Source: Gordionus sp. m RMFG-2023
Lineage: Eukaryota > Nematomorpha > Gordioida > Chordodea > Parachordodidae
Assembly: GCF_954871325.1 (NCBI RefSeq)
Contig: NC_088775.1
Coordinates: 42,013,561 to 42,077,560, forward strand
Direction of reading: 5' to 3'
Length of the DNA: 64,000 nucleotides
The position numbers and the translations under genes were made by a program. Below, piece by piece: positions 46,750 to 59,039 of the stretch. Below the pieces are notes generated by a model. It was not told the origin of the DNA. It saw only the letters and a program-made list of their open reading frames with translations, and did not search any database. Each line of letters begins with the position of its first letter. Positions within the stretch are counted from its first letter, which is position 1.

Positions 46750-48230
46750 CATTTTAGAATACTTAGCTTATGATGGATGATATTCCCACTATTTCTAGAG
46801 AGGTTAACCTAATATTGACTCCTCTTCAGGTTTAATACATTAATATATTTTTTATTTATTCGTTTGTTTTTATTTTAGATAACAAACCATGTCCCAACCT
46901 CACTTAATGATTGTACAGGTGGTATATTGACTCCTCATCAGGTTCAATGCATTTATTTTTTTTATTTATTCTTTTGTTTTTATTTTAGGTAACAAGCCAT
47001 GTCCTAACCTCATTTAATGATTGTACAGGTGGTGATTTATCCGTCATTAATAAAAGAAAAAGATGGCAGATCAATCAAAAAAAGAAACGCACTAGGGATA
47101 GCGAGGCCCTACAAAATATACTAACAACTCAAAATAAAGTTAGCCTTATATATATATTTTTTTTATACTCTTTTATATTATAGAATACATCTATTTTAGC
47201 TTCTGATAATGTCCCAACTATTTCTAGGGAGTTGAACCTAATATTGACTCCTCTTCAGGTTCATTGCATTTATATTCTTTATATTATTCTTTGTTTTTAT
47301 TTTAGATAACAAGCCCTGTCTTACCCTCATTTAATGATTGTACAGGTTGTATATTGACTCCTCATCAAGTTCAATGCATTTATTTTTTTTATTTATTCTT
47401 TTGTTTCTATTTTAGATAACAAGCCATGTTAACCTCAGTTAATGATTGTACAGGTAAAAGAAAAAGATGGCAGATCAATCAAAAAAAGAAATGCACTAGG
47501 GATAGCGAGGCCCTACAAAATCTACTAACAACTCAAAATAAAGTTAGCCTTATATATATATTTTTTTTATACTCTTTTATATTATAGAATACATATATTT
47601 TAGCTTCTGATAATGTCCCCACCTAGGGAGTTGAACCTAATATTGACTCCTCTTCAGGTTCATTGCATTTATATTATTCTTTGTTTTTATTTTTGATAAC
47701 AAGCCCTGTCTTACCCTCATTTAATGATTGTACAGGTGGTATATTGACTCCTCATCAAGTTCAATGCATTTATTTTTTTTATTTATTCTTTTGTTTCTAT
47801 TTTAGATAACAAGCCATGTCCTAACCTCAGTTAATGATTGTACAGGTGGTGATTTATCCGTCATTAATAAAAGAAAAAGATGGCTGATCAATCAAAAAAA
47901 GAAACGCACTAGGGATAGCGAGGCACTACAAAATCTACTAACAACTCAAAATAAAGTTAGCCTTATATATATATATTTTTTTATACTCTTTTATATTATA
48001 GAATACATCTATTTTAGCTTCTGATAATGTCTCCACTATTTCTAGGGAGTTGAACCTTATATTGACTCCTCTTCAGGTTCAATGCATTTATATTTTTTAA
48101 ATCATTCTTCTGTTTTTATTTTAGATAACAAACCCTTCTTTATTTCCTCCTTATAATTGTTTAAATATTGATATATCTACCATTAATAATCAACAAATAC
48201 AAAATAAATGTTCAGAAAAACACGATTCTT
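46750..48230 (+). repeat. Tandemly amplified exon block in the Helitron, ~0.42 kb unit
   Basis: A block with two exon types recurs. Type A reads ...aacctaatattgactcctct-tcag with starts near 46755, 47183, 47586 and 48001. Type B reads ataacaagccatgtcctaac...gattgtacagg, repeated within each block. Long B versions (about 46990, 47417 and 47808) encode KRKRWQINQKKKRTRDSEAL. Acceptors (ttttag) and donors (caggt) flank the pieces. The spacing of the A copies is about 428, 403 and 415 bp. Confidence 0.85.
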
Positions 48231-48269
48231 GACAAGTCCCCATTTCCTTATTTTTTTTAGGTTAACCCA

Positions 48270-49745
48270 AACTTAATCCCTCACATAGCTACAAAACATG
48301 ATATTTCTATTAAAGATAAGCAAAGAAAAAAATGGCGACTCAACAAACGCCTTAACCGTTCTAGAATTACAGGTATGCAGGATAATAAGGACCTACGCCT
48401 GATATTAACCCCCCTTGCAGGTTTTTAATGTTTTATATATATAGGTTTATTTTATAATAAACCAGATACCGTCAACTGATATTTCTATAACCACTACCAC
48501 ATTCCATATGGCACCTCTACCATGTATATTTCGACATATATTTGATGACCACCACTCACCTATATTAGATATCGGAAATATGACAGAAATATGCGCCTTC
48601 TGCAATGCTAAAATGTGGAATGGAAAAAAATTATCATAAAGCTCATGTATAAATATTCAGTTTTCTACATGTTGTTTGAATGGGAAGGTATTTTTGTCTA
48701 AAATTTCCCAATTACCACCAAATTTATTACGTTTATTTACCGGGAATCATTGTTCATCATCCCACTTTTTAACAAACATAAGAGCTTATAATTCCGCACT
48801 GTCATTTACTTCACTAGGAGTTATTATAAATAATAATTTATCCAATTCGCGATCAGGTAATTATACCTTTCAAATTAATGGACAGGTTCATCATCGCATT
48901 GGTTCACTCCTACCAACATTAGGGGAAACACCTAAATTTGCCCAATTATATATACATGATAGTATAAATGAGATAGAAAACAGACATAACCAGGTTCCGT
49001 TTTTATATCGTTGTCTTTTAATGGAATTGCAGGATATTGTTCACACCTACAACCCCTTTGCTTCTCAATTTTTGAAAGTATCTTCTATGATCGCTACTGG
49101 CGTTCCTAACATATCCTTAAACTTAAAATCTACTCCAAGTTTTTATACACCCAGTTGCCTCCAAATGATATTTCTATCACCACTACCAAAATCCCTATGC
49201 CACCTCTGCCTAATTTTTAACAAATATAAGCATTTAATTCCACTATCATTCACCTCATTGGGAGTTATTATAAATAATACTTTATCCGATTCCCTGAGGA
49301 ACTTTCATGAATATTTAGAGAGATGTTCAAACGTGAATGTGTAGTGCGGCCAATTTCATTAACATTATTAATGAGAAAATATGCGGTAGTTTTGTCATGG
49401 CCTTTATAATACTTACGACCGTTTTATGGTTGAGTTGACAATGTCGTTCATGATTCTATTTTAGAGGGGGATACCAAAATTGACACTTTGGCAAAAATAT
49501 CATTTCCGTTCTTCTTTTACCAGTAGCCCCCAGGGCCTCAGCTTTATCAGGACGCAATGGGTGTTGTACACTGCTTTGGTAATCCGTCATTATTCATTAC
49601 TTTCCCCTACAACCCTAAATGGGATGATAATACATTAATTTTTTCTTCTGCAGACGACTGCCCAGATTTTATTTGTCGCTTTTTCCATCAAAAATTAAAA
49701 TGTCATAAAGGATTTGCTCTTTATTTTACCAGACACACAGAGTAA
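48270..49745 (+). pseudogene. Helitron Rep/helicase, N-terminal domain remnant
   Basis: 48510-48720 encodes HMAPLPC...ICAFCNAKMW and CCLNGKVFLSKISQLPPNL, the zinc-finger-like start of Helitron_like_N. 48760-49000 encodes NIRAYNSALSFTSLGVIINN, INGQVHHRIGSLLPTLGETP and FAQLYIHDSINE, a very characteristic stretch. 49530-49745 encodes the following DAMGVVHCFGNPSLFITFPY with NPKWDD. The rolling-circle HUH motif region and the helicase are absent, so the protein is truncated. Part of the middle is duplicated: FTSLGVIINN appears again near 49250. Stops and frame changes interrupt it. Confidence 0.88.
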
Positions 49746-50034
49746 TAATCCTCATCATTTTTTAATAAAATTACCTAAATTTATATGGCAAGAAAAACAT
49801 ATTTCTTAAAAAATATATAAATAAATTGCATATAAGTTTCATTAGTATTGAATGGCATTTTTGTAATTTAAATAGATAGCATTTTTTTGTACTTAATAAA
49901 AGATATAGATAGCCCTTATCAAATTTTTTGATAAAAGGAGTTAACCCACTAATTGGTAAATCCGAGATTTCCCCTTCATTTGTTAATAAATTATTTAGGA
50001 ATTTAACTATCTCCGGGTTTGGGAAATAGTTTTG

Positions 50035-50490
50035 AAACTTAATATGGGATGGACTGGGCTTGAAAAATATTCCTCAAGATTAATATTTGCTTGCACCTGA
50101 CTGGGAATATCTTATACAAATTATTATGGGCCAGGCTAGGAAAAAATTTTCAAAATTATTATGGATTGAGCTAGGCTTGAGAATTTTTTTTATAAATTAT
50201 AAGGTCTTGAACGCTTGGAAATTTTTTCCAAATATTATGAGCTTGGACCTGGCTTGAAATTTTTTAATGTTAAATGTTAGTCTTATGTAACCAGTAATAT
50301 ATTTACAAAGATTTTTGGTATTGGGTACAAGCTCATTTAAATATATTTTGACTCAAATAATAGTTTCCACTCTTAGTTCTAATGGGTTGGACTCAATGAC
50401 ATTGCTTGGACTTGACCTAAATGGGGAGGGGGGGGGGGTTTAAAAATTTTATAAATTGGATGTGATTTTTAAATAAAAGGTAACATCTTT
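50035..50490 (+). repeat. Minisatellite near the Helitron 3' end
   Basis: 50035-50270 holds about four degenerate ~55-bp units with attatgg-gctgggcttgaaa and long T runs. 50350-50485 resembles 58790-58885: both have ttc/tccactctt, gagtttga/ggttggactca, a G run, and gatgtga...aaataaaaggtaa words. Short tandem repeats just inside Helitron 3' ends are known in other species. Confidence 0.55.
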
Positions 50491-50547
50491 CTTAAAAAAA
50501 CGAATAAAATTCTCATTCTTCGTCATTTTTGACGGGCTATCTACTAG

Positions 50548-52338
50548 TTAAGATAAAAATAGCAAAAAGCATTATTCAAACAATTAAAGAGAATCGTGCC
50601 TATAGCATCATATTAGATGGAACATATGATGTGTCTAAAAAAGAATGCATAGCTTTGCTTGTACGGTATATAGAAGATGATCTGCATCCACATCCTGTAG
50701 AAAGGATCATACATGTTTTTACAACATCAGAAACCACTGGGGAAAATATAAAGAAACATGTTTTTTCTAAGTTTAATGATCTTGGTCTTCCTCTTGATTA
50801 TTTGGTTGAACAAAGTATGGATGGTGCAGGGAATATGAGAGGAGTATACAAAGGAATGCAGGCTTTAATATTGAAAGAGGCTCTAAAAGCCATCTATATT
50901 TGGTGCCATGCACATCGGCTAAATTTAGTAGTTGCCCATGTTTGTGGATGCAAAATTGAAATGAAAAAGGCAATGGGAATATTAGATGAGTTATATAATT
51001 TTATGAATGGAGTTAGTCGTCAAGGTGTGTTTGTTAAATATCAAATGAGAAAGTCCAAGAAATCTCTTAAAGGAATTAAAAACACAACATGGTAAATAAA
51101 ATTTTTTAATGAAACTTATATATTTTCAGAAATTGGTCATCATCCTACAAATCTGTAGAATTTTTTTTAGATGTTAATGAACATATTTAGCATCATTAGT
51201 TGAATTAAAAGATTCTAATGACCCAAGAACCTCTTCCATTGCCGATGGATTATTATCAAGAATTAAAGATGATAATTTTATATTAAGTCTATTTATTTTG
51301 AAAGAAATATTGAAATGTACACATGAGTATTGAAATGAGGCAGTTGGCAATGATTTGGCTTTGGTAACCAAATTAATACAACATACAAAAAATAAATTAC
51401 AAAAACTAAAAGGTTAATATTAGTTACTATTTCTATAAATAATTTTAAAATATAGTTAATGGAGACAATATATTTTTAAAATTACATTCCTTATCTAATA
51501 GTTTTTTGAAAAAGAATAATGTAATAACTGATTTGTATAATATGATCAATATTCAAATTGGATCAAACAGAATTCAATAATTATGTTGAACAAAAAAAAA
51601 CAAGTTGAATAAATTAAAAAAATTTAAATTATTATTTATTATTATAGATATAGAACGGAAATATTTTTCCCTGTGCTAAATGCAATAATTAATCATCTAA
51701 ATGATCGATTTAATTATGATTGTTTAAATAATTTTTTTATCACAGATATCCATTTTTACTCCCGCTGGAATTATGGATAATGAAAAAATAGAAGGATGGC
51801 AAATATCCGAAATTTGTCATACTTATCAATTGGATGTCCAAAACATTGTTGATGAATATAATGATTTTCGCTCTTTATATTTGGAGTCTCAATCAATCAT
51901 TTTTTGCGAAGATCATGACGCGTTATATATTGATGAAAGTAATTTATTGATATTTTATTTGTAATTGTATATAATTAAAGGTATTGCAAACGATCAAATT
52001 ACCAAAGAAAATATCAACAGCGAAATCATGACCAAAATAAAAAAATGGATAAAATTTTCTTTTATATTACCATACCGACTTTTAAATCAATTAAATTCTT
52101 ATTCTAATTTAAATTTATTATATAAATATTTATTAACCCTTATAACTTCCTTTTCAGCCGAATGAGTAAAGTAAAAATTAACAAAACTCGAATGCGGAAT
52201 AAAATTTCGGACCCATTTTTGGAAAATTTACTGTTAATATCCAGCGAAATTGATGTTTTTGAAAAATTTACAATTGATTATATTATAACACAATTTGCAT
52301 TAACATCTAGAAGGTTATCCAAATTATTAATAAAATAA
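50548..52338 (+). pseudogene. hAT-2: ZMYM1/TTF-type hAT transposase gene, 3' part
   Basis: Continuation of hAT-2 after the Helitron. 50529-51095 carries ILDGTYDVSKKECIALLVRY, EQSMDGAGNMRG, WCHAHRLNLVV and MGILDELYNFMNGV. 51773-51964 carries the segment after TPAG, and 52160-52338 carries the hATC motif MSKVKINKTRMRNKIS with FLENLLLISSEID and FALTSRRLSK to the stop. Residue-by-residue similarity to hAT-1 is high. Several stops and frame changes lie around 51100-51770, so the gene looks inactive. Confidence 0.88.
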
Positions 52339-52800
52339 TTAATGTATCTTTTTCACAGCGAATATATAGGCTTTTAAATAATGTATATTTAATTTAACAT
52401 TTTATAATTTCAATGCAAAATATACTATAATTCATTTTATTCTAATATTTTATATAATAGCTCTATTTACAATACATGTTTTTAATTATGTAGAATCAAG
52501 CTAAATATACCTCTTTAAATTTATTCGTCTTATATTTTTTACAATATTTTAGATCTTTTCTATAGAAATATTAATATGTTATCTCATTTAATTCACTTAT
52601 ATATATTTTATGAAAATAAAGTGAATACCAAATTATGAAAAGATTGCATTATTTGAATAAAAGTTCATTATCACCTACAAATTTTTAATTTTTTTTCCCT
52701 AAATAGGCTTGAAAGATTGTAAATAGAATTATGTTGTAAGGTTATAAATGGTGGCAGATAAGATTTTTTAAATAAAATCACTATACCATCGTAGATCTGT
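52339..52800. other. AT-rich DNA downstream of hAT-2
   Basis: Presumably the hAT-2 3' untranslated and terminal region. No terminus could be recognised. Confidence 0.4.
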
Positions 52801-52805
52801 AAATT

Positions 52806-52895
52806 TCGCGGCCGAAGGCCGCAGGATTTTTTTTAGGTGGGTATGGGTAGATTTTGGAGGGGTTTGCATCCATCAAATTTTCTGCCATGTAGACG
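52806..52895 (-). repeat. Dispersed poly-G/hairpin repeat, copy
   Basis: It begins with the perfect hairpin gcggccgaaggccgc (GCGGCC stem, GAA loop), then gggtatgggtagat, ggggtttgcatccatcaaat and catgtagacgc. It matches the arrangement at 41085-41183. Confidence 0.7.
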
Positions 52896-52917
52896 CTGCC
52901 CCAACACACCCCCCCCC

Positions 52918-55739
52918 TCTTCAAAATTTTGCAATATTAATCAGAGTTTATCTTTGCTGCTAGTTGCATTAATAAATTATCTTCCTATAGCTCATTACTT
53001 GGTATAAATTTACAAAAACCAAATTTAGATTTGGTTTAGGTTATGATTTGGCGGAAAATGTATGTGAACAGGTAAATAAGAAAGGATGTAGATGAAATAA
53101 ATTCGAATCAACTAAATGGGTTAGTTCTGTTAAATATCCACAGGAATTTGGTTTCAACGACAAACGAAATTCTTGTTCTTGTTGAATTGTCAAATTTCCC
53201 ACGAAAATTAAATCACATTACAAATATAGATTAATAAATTTTTTTATAGTCTTTGATATTTTAAATTATTTTCTTGTATATATTTTAGTCACACTACAAT
53301 TAGTATTTTCATTAAAAATTTTTATTCTATTTATATTGTAAGAGAATATAAGCGGAGGTTAGTTTTTAAAGCCAATTTTATTTAAAAAAAAGAAAACTAA
53401 ACTTTATTTCAATTTTATATTTTAAATAAATTTTTATTAAATATAATCTAAAAATAATAAAAAATTGGGTTATAACCATTATTTCTGCTTAAAATATTCA
53501 TAAGAGCCAATTAGTAAATAAAAGCTAAAAATATTAATAAAATTATTATTGAATTATGAATAATTTAATAGAATAATTCAATAGAATCGCTAAAAGATAT
53601 GATTAAAAAGAGTTAAAGGGGCTTCGTCTCACAACAATCCTCCCCCCCCCCACTCCTATAGGAAAATCCTGGATACGCCACTGTATGAATAAGTTTGCTG
53701 TGAATTTTTTACCCTTTTAAATGTAATTAAAAAGGATAGCAGAAAGTTTTGTTTGAAAATTAAGGTCTATGATTGTTTGCAATAAATATTTGGTTGAAAA
53801 GCAATGTCATTGTATTATAATAGAAATATAATAGTATTAATTTTTACGGCAATATTTTTTGTCCTATTTCATCTAAAAACTTAAAAGATAACCCCCCCCC
53901 CAATTCTACTCTTAAAGGTGCCTACCCCATATCCCCCCCCCCTTACCAATATAAATTGTTTGCAAACTGTCCTTACCCCCCCCCCCCCCTGTTTATGTAG
54001 AAGCTATGGGTATGAATTAAGCAATGACATGTTAAAATTAAGGCATAAATGTGCTATTAATATTCAAGAAGGATTATGTTTTATTTACATCATTTATTTA
54101 GTAAGACCATAATGAGATTATTAAGCAGGGGCGGGGCAGTCTTTACAATTTCAGAGGGTGAAAATAACTTTTAAAAATAAATTTTCAAAATAACCGCCAT
54201 TTTTTATAGCTAACATTTTTAAAGTGGCCTTTTTAGGCTAACCTCTTCAAATTGACCCATTTTTTATTAGGTATAAAAAAATCATATTTCAAGGGATCTT
54301 CAAATTTTCTAGGGGCCTTGATGGCTTATCAGATTCAGATAAGATTAAATTGATTTATAATAAATGTCACTCACTTTTCGGATAATACCTTATTTTTTAC
54401 GCTAAGATTTTAAAACTTGTAGTAGTGGTAATCCTTCTTTATTGAATTTATTTAAAGTTTATATTTGACTTGAAACATCATCTCGTAAAGTCAATGAAAT
54501 ATTCTCTTTATTATAGTAATATTTAAAAAAAATTATTCTTGTATCACCTTTAATGATTTACTTCAAATATATTAAATATATATTTATACATTTAGATTGA
54601 TTATTTAAATAAGATATAAAATTTTTATATGAATACATAATTTTTATATATTTTAAATGATCAATTAAGCAATTTCTATTTTGAAAGAAAATTAAGAAGC
54701 ATATATAACTTTTATACTTTAAAATAAAGATTAGCTAAATAGATTATCTATAATCTATTTTCTTATATAGTAATATTATACTGTTAATGTCGAATCAAGC
54801 AAATCAATCCTTGTAGTGTCATATATAAATTTTAAAAAAAATCAAGACAAGAGTTCTTATCCAAATTGTCTTCAATTTATAAAAGAGATATATAACCACC
54901 AATATTCAAACAAACATACTTTATTATTTTATTTGTTATTTTCGAACTTTCATTTATTTTTCATGTTTTTTAAATTTGAAGAGTCTGAATTAATTAGAAG
55001 ATGTAAAATATAATCCCTATTAGTTTCACATTTTATAAAGTTATGTTACTCATTTCTTTATTATACACATTGCCAGCAACATATATTAAATTAGACATTC
55101 TTTATTTAAAATATAAGTTTATTGAACCAAATTTAGAATTATTGCAAATATACAGCACATTTAATACCAATTATATAAAGGGTTTTAATATTAGAGTTCA
55201 CTATTCACCTATACTTTTAATTTTAACCAGTACCTGAGGCCAGTACTCAAAATTGATAATTAACATTCAATAAGTAAAAAAAATCTCAACATGCTGTGAA
55301 TTTATAAAAAAGTCCTATAAATTTTTTTAAATCAATTAAAAAGAAAGAAGACGTGCTGTTAATCTTTATTTCCTATAGTTTAATCTTATAAATTACACAA
55401 ATTAATTATAAATAATATATAATTAGAAACAATAATATTGATGAATTTATCTTTGCATTCAATAAATATATTACATATATTTTTAATCTAGTTAAGCTGG
55501 CATTTTGAATTTTATAAAAATTTATAAATTAGTATCTTGCTTCATTTATTTTAAAGGGTCATCGGAACACCTGATTTTAAATGAAATTATCCAGCTGATT
55601 ATTAGGAATACACCAATTTTTCAGTTTGTATCAGGTCAGATATTTGGCAATTTTAAAAAAAATTGGATTAGGCCAATATTTTTTAAAAACTCGATCCAAT
55701 ATTTTTAGTTATTTACTATTATATATAATTTAGGGTTGT
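52918..55739. other. AT-rich DNA with homopolymers and decayed TE ends
   Basis: C runs occur at 53642-53651 and 53976-53989 (14 C). The string ggatacgccactg at 53672-53684 looks like the right end of a CAGTGGCGTAT-type hAT element, but no partner end was found. caggggcggggcag near 54127 may be another end. The short frames at 54816, 55043 and 55505 are AT-driven and show no family motif. Confidence 0.4.
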
Positions 55740-55747
55740 GCCTATAT

Positions 55748-58086
55748 CAGGCGTGTATGCAGCAGGGAGCCAAAAAATGCAGATGCCAGATATATTTTTC
55801 AATATTAATATATATTCCTCTCTTTCTTTTTAAATATATATTTAATAACATTTATTTATTACATTCATTTACTAAGTTATTTTATTTATTAATTTAGATG
55901 TCAAGTTTTCCTTGGCATAATATTATCTATTTTTTTTCAAATTTTTAGTGGCATAATATTTATCTATTTCAAATTTCTAGTCAAATAATAATTATGGACA
56001 TAGGAATTTTTTTAAAACATATTGATGATGATGAAAATGTCATCTTACAATAAAGCAAAAAAATACAAATAATCTTATAACATTTTGTAATTAGCCTAGA
56101 AATTAGACATATATTTCTTAAAAAGGTATTAAAGATACCTATGATAAATATTTTATTTAATAATAGATTTATATTCCACCCCTCAATTTTCAATATCCAC
56201 AAACTTTATTTACTAATTGAAAGTTAAAATTTCAAAACCATTATTTTACTAGATGGCTAGCATACTCTATCCGAGACATTGGAGCTTAATGCAAGATATG
56301 TGTCCTGTTTGACCTAAGATATGCTGGAAGAAATTTAGTTAAGCTTAACAGTCTTGTTAAGATCCCATTCAACAAGTACAAAGATGTTGGAGAAATCTTT
56401 GACAATTATCACAAAAGCTGTGACTGATGATTTCTTCAAATTGATTCAAAGTGGGGATATAATTCCCATTTCATCAGGACAAAAATAGGATTAAAATAGC
56501 AAAAGAAAATAGATGTAAGATTAAATTAACTATTGAGGCCATTCTATATTGTGGATTGCAAGGCCTATCATTACGTGGGCATTTGGATTCAGGAAGCATT
56601 TCAATAATTGATAATGAAGGTAATTTTCATAGTATAAAATTTAAAGCATTAATGGAATACCCCAAGCGACAAAATATTTTAAACCGAATATTTCTGAATC
56701 TCCTTGTCCAACAAGGAGAAAGAAATTGCAAAAAGCTTGTCCAACAAGATGGAATCATCGCCATCAAGCAGTAACATCTTTTATGGAGTTAAAATAGCCA
56801 ATTATTAATGATCTTATTGAAATATCACAATGGCCTGAAAGAGATATTTCCTCAGAAGCAAGCAAATTATTGGATTCAATACTTATACCAAATTTTTTTT
56901 TCTCATTAGAATGTATTAATAAATTATTTGATTATACAACTATTTTATGTAATACTTTTCAAAAATGATATTGACTTGATTAAGGCGATGAGAATAGAGG
57001 AGAGCATTTTATTAGAACTCAAGGAATTTAGGGCTAACGTTAATAAAGAATTTCATATATAATATTTTATTGTTGAATCAAAAGCAGAGCTATACAAGTT
57101 TGATATTTGTCTCCCTCGACAGCAAGGCAAGCTAATCGTCCAAACATTAATATAAGGTCAGTAGAAGAGTATATAAAATAAATGTCTTTATCTCTCTCTT
57201 AGTTAAATTTATAATCCAAATAAATGAACGGTTTTTAATTCATCAGGTGGCACTTACAATCTGCAGATATTACTTCTACAAAAGCCTTCCCAACCTTTTT
57301 CAGATGGTGATAGAAAAAAAATAAAATATTTAGCAGATTTTTATCGAAGATGTTAAAGTATCTGATGCCTTATTAGCTGAATTCCAACTATGGTATCTAA
57401 GATTAACTATAGTTTATATAGTCTCAAAAAATGCTTCAAACATCTTTTAGATTATTTTCCCAATGTATATTATATATATATATATTAGCAACTCTTCCCA
57501 TAATTACTGCAGCTAATGAGAGAACATTCTCTTCTTTAGAGGAATAAAAACATACCTAAGTAAAACTTCTGAAATAGATTGAATGGTTTGTCCCTTTTGA
57601 ATAGTCATGAGCCAAGCACGGGTGAGATAATTGAAAAATTAGCTCAATTCTAACGAAGATTGGATTTTACATTATAAATATATAATATGCTTCTTGTAAT
57701 ATTTTTTGTGCAATTTTATTTTTTATACAAAATACAATTATTCTCCCAAGAAATTTGTTTTCCAACATTTAAATTTTTTATACTTTGTATATAAATTTTA
57801 AAGGCCCAAGAAATTTAAAATATTTTGGGTCATTTATTTTATAGTGATTCTTATGCTGGTTATATCCACTTAATATTTTATAATTCACATTTATTTTATA
57901 GTTTTTTATATGCCGGTTTATATATTTAATTTTTTATAATTCACTTTAATTTAAAATTGTGTACTAGAAATAGTTATTAGTCCTAACAAATCTGATTGAT
58001 ATTTTTAGATAACATTAATTTTATCTTAAAAAAAATTTAATTACCCTCCCCCCCTCCCCCTTAGCAAATTCATGCGTACGCGCCTG
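55748..58086 (+). mobile_element. hAT transposon (TTF type), degraded, 2339 bp
   Basis: The left end is caggcgtgtatgcagcaggg and the reverse complement of the right end is caggcgcgtacgcatgaatt. The octamer gcctatat flanks both sides (55740-55747 and 58087-58094), a perfect 8-bp target duplication. Plus-strand remains of the transposase include GLQGLSLRGHLDS and DNEGNFHSIKFKALMEY at 56550-56665 (DUF4371 type), and the hATC-like PITTAANERTFSS near 57495-57535. Many stops and frame changes separate them, so it is inactive. Confidence 0.9.
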
Positions 58087-58499
58087 GCCTATATTAAATA
58101 TCAGATCGTCGAATCAGGTTAAAAAACCTATCCGATATTTTCGTTGTTTGGGGTTATTTTATGATTATTGTTTATTTTATTCATAAATTTAATTTCATAA
58201 TTATGTCGTAATTTTTAAAAGGATCAGAACTATCCGGAATCATCCGGGTTTTAAAGTGATAACTAAAAAATTAGTAAGGTGGAATGATAATACAGTATCA
58301 TCAAGTTTTAACCGTGATAAGGAGGATTCTTATTTTAAAAAGCGTTTAACGCGCGTTTCGTTTCGTTTCGTTTTATTTCTTTTTAATTTTATTGTTATTT
58401 ATTAATTTTCAATGTTGTAATTTTTGGCCTTATGAAATACGATATGTCTAATATAGGGTATCAATCGATCGATTATTCAACTACAGGTCAATCTCTCCC

Positions 58500-59010
58500 C
58501 CTTAAGGGACGAGTCTAGATCTGGGGAGTCAGGAACATTTTTATCAAAACAAAATATCGATATGAGTATCTAATAATAGCTAATTTTAATATCTTTTGAC
58601 TGAACGTCTTCATTTGTTCATGATAGGTAGGACTTGGTATAAAAGGTATTTAAAATATCTTTTGACTGTAATAATAATTAAACTGTAAATGGGCTCTAGG
58701 TCTTGGAGGGTCAGGAAATTTTTTATCAACACAAAATATTGACATGACTATTAAATAGAAGCAATTAAAAATTTTTTTTACTAAACAATAGTATTCACTC
58801 TTGGTCTCATAATGAGTTTGATTAAGTCAGGAGGAGGGAGGGGTTAAAAAATTAAAATTTGATGTGAGTATCAAATATAAGGTAATTGAACTTAAGACTA
58901 TAATATTAAATAGCAGTAAATGGTCGGGCCTAGGGCTTAGATAGTCTTTGTATAAAATTTCCATAATATATAAATTGAATATGGTTATCAAATTTGGAAA
59001 TCCGTTATTT
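58500..59010 (+). repeat. Degenerate tandem repeat, ~110-120 bp unit
   Basis: The words ggagtcaggaa..ttttatcaa, cacaaaatattgacatga and gagtatcaaataa..gcaatt recur about four times (near 58525, 58710, 58830 and 58940) with much divergence. One unit resembles Helitron-internal sequence at 50350-50485. Confidence 0.6.
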
Positions 59011-59039
59011 ATCAATATATATATTCTATATATTTATTC

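Larger units (their letters stand above)
46544..50547 (+). mobile_element. Helitron inserted in hAT-2, 4004 bp
   Basis: The element starts TCTATATTATAATTTTCCG and ends GACGGGCTATCTACTAG, the classic TC...CTAG ends, preceded at the 3' side by a small hairpin (cgtc-attttt-gacg). It lies exactly between A and T: removing it joins gaaatta to ttaagataaa and restores the hAT-2 frame as EIIKIKIA, which matches EIMKIKI in hAT-1. There is no target duplication, as expected for Helitrons. Near the 5' end are copies of atgtcatcgctacgtc. It is probably not autonomous: only the first part of the Rep/helicase protein is recognisable. Confidence 0.93.

Noticed and set aside
53672-53684. Complete hAT element ending in ggatacgccactg
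   Set aside because: Only this one end is visible. No matching left terminus or duplication was found, so no element is called.
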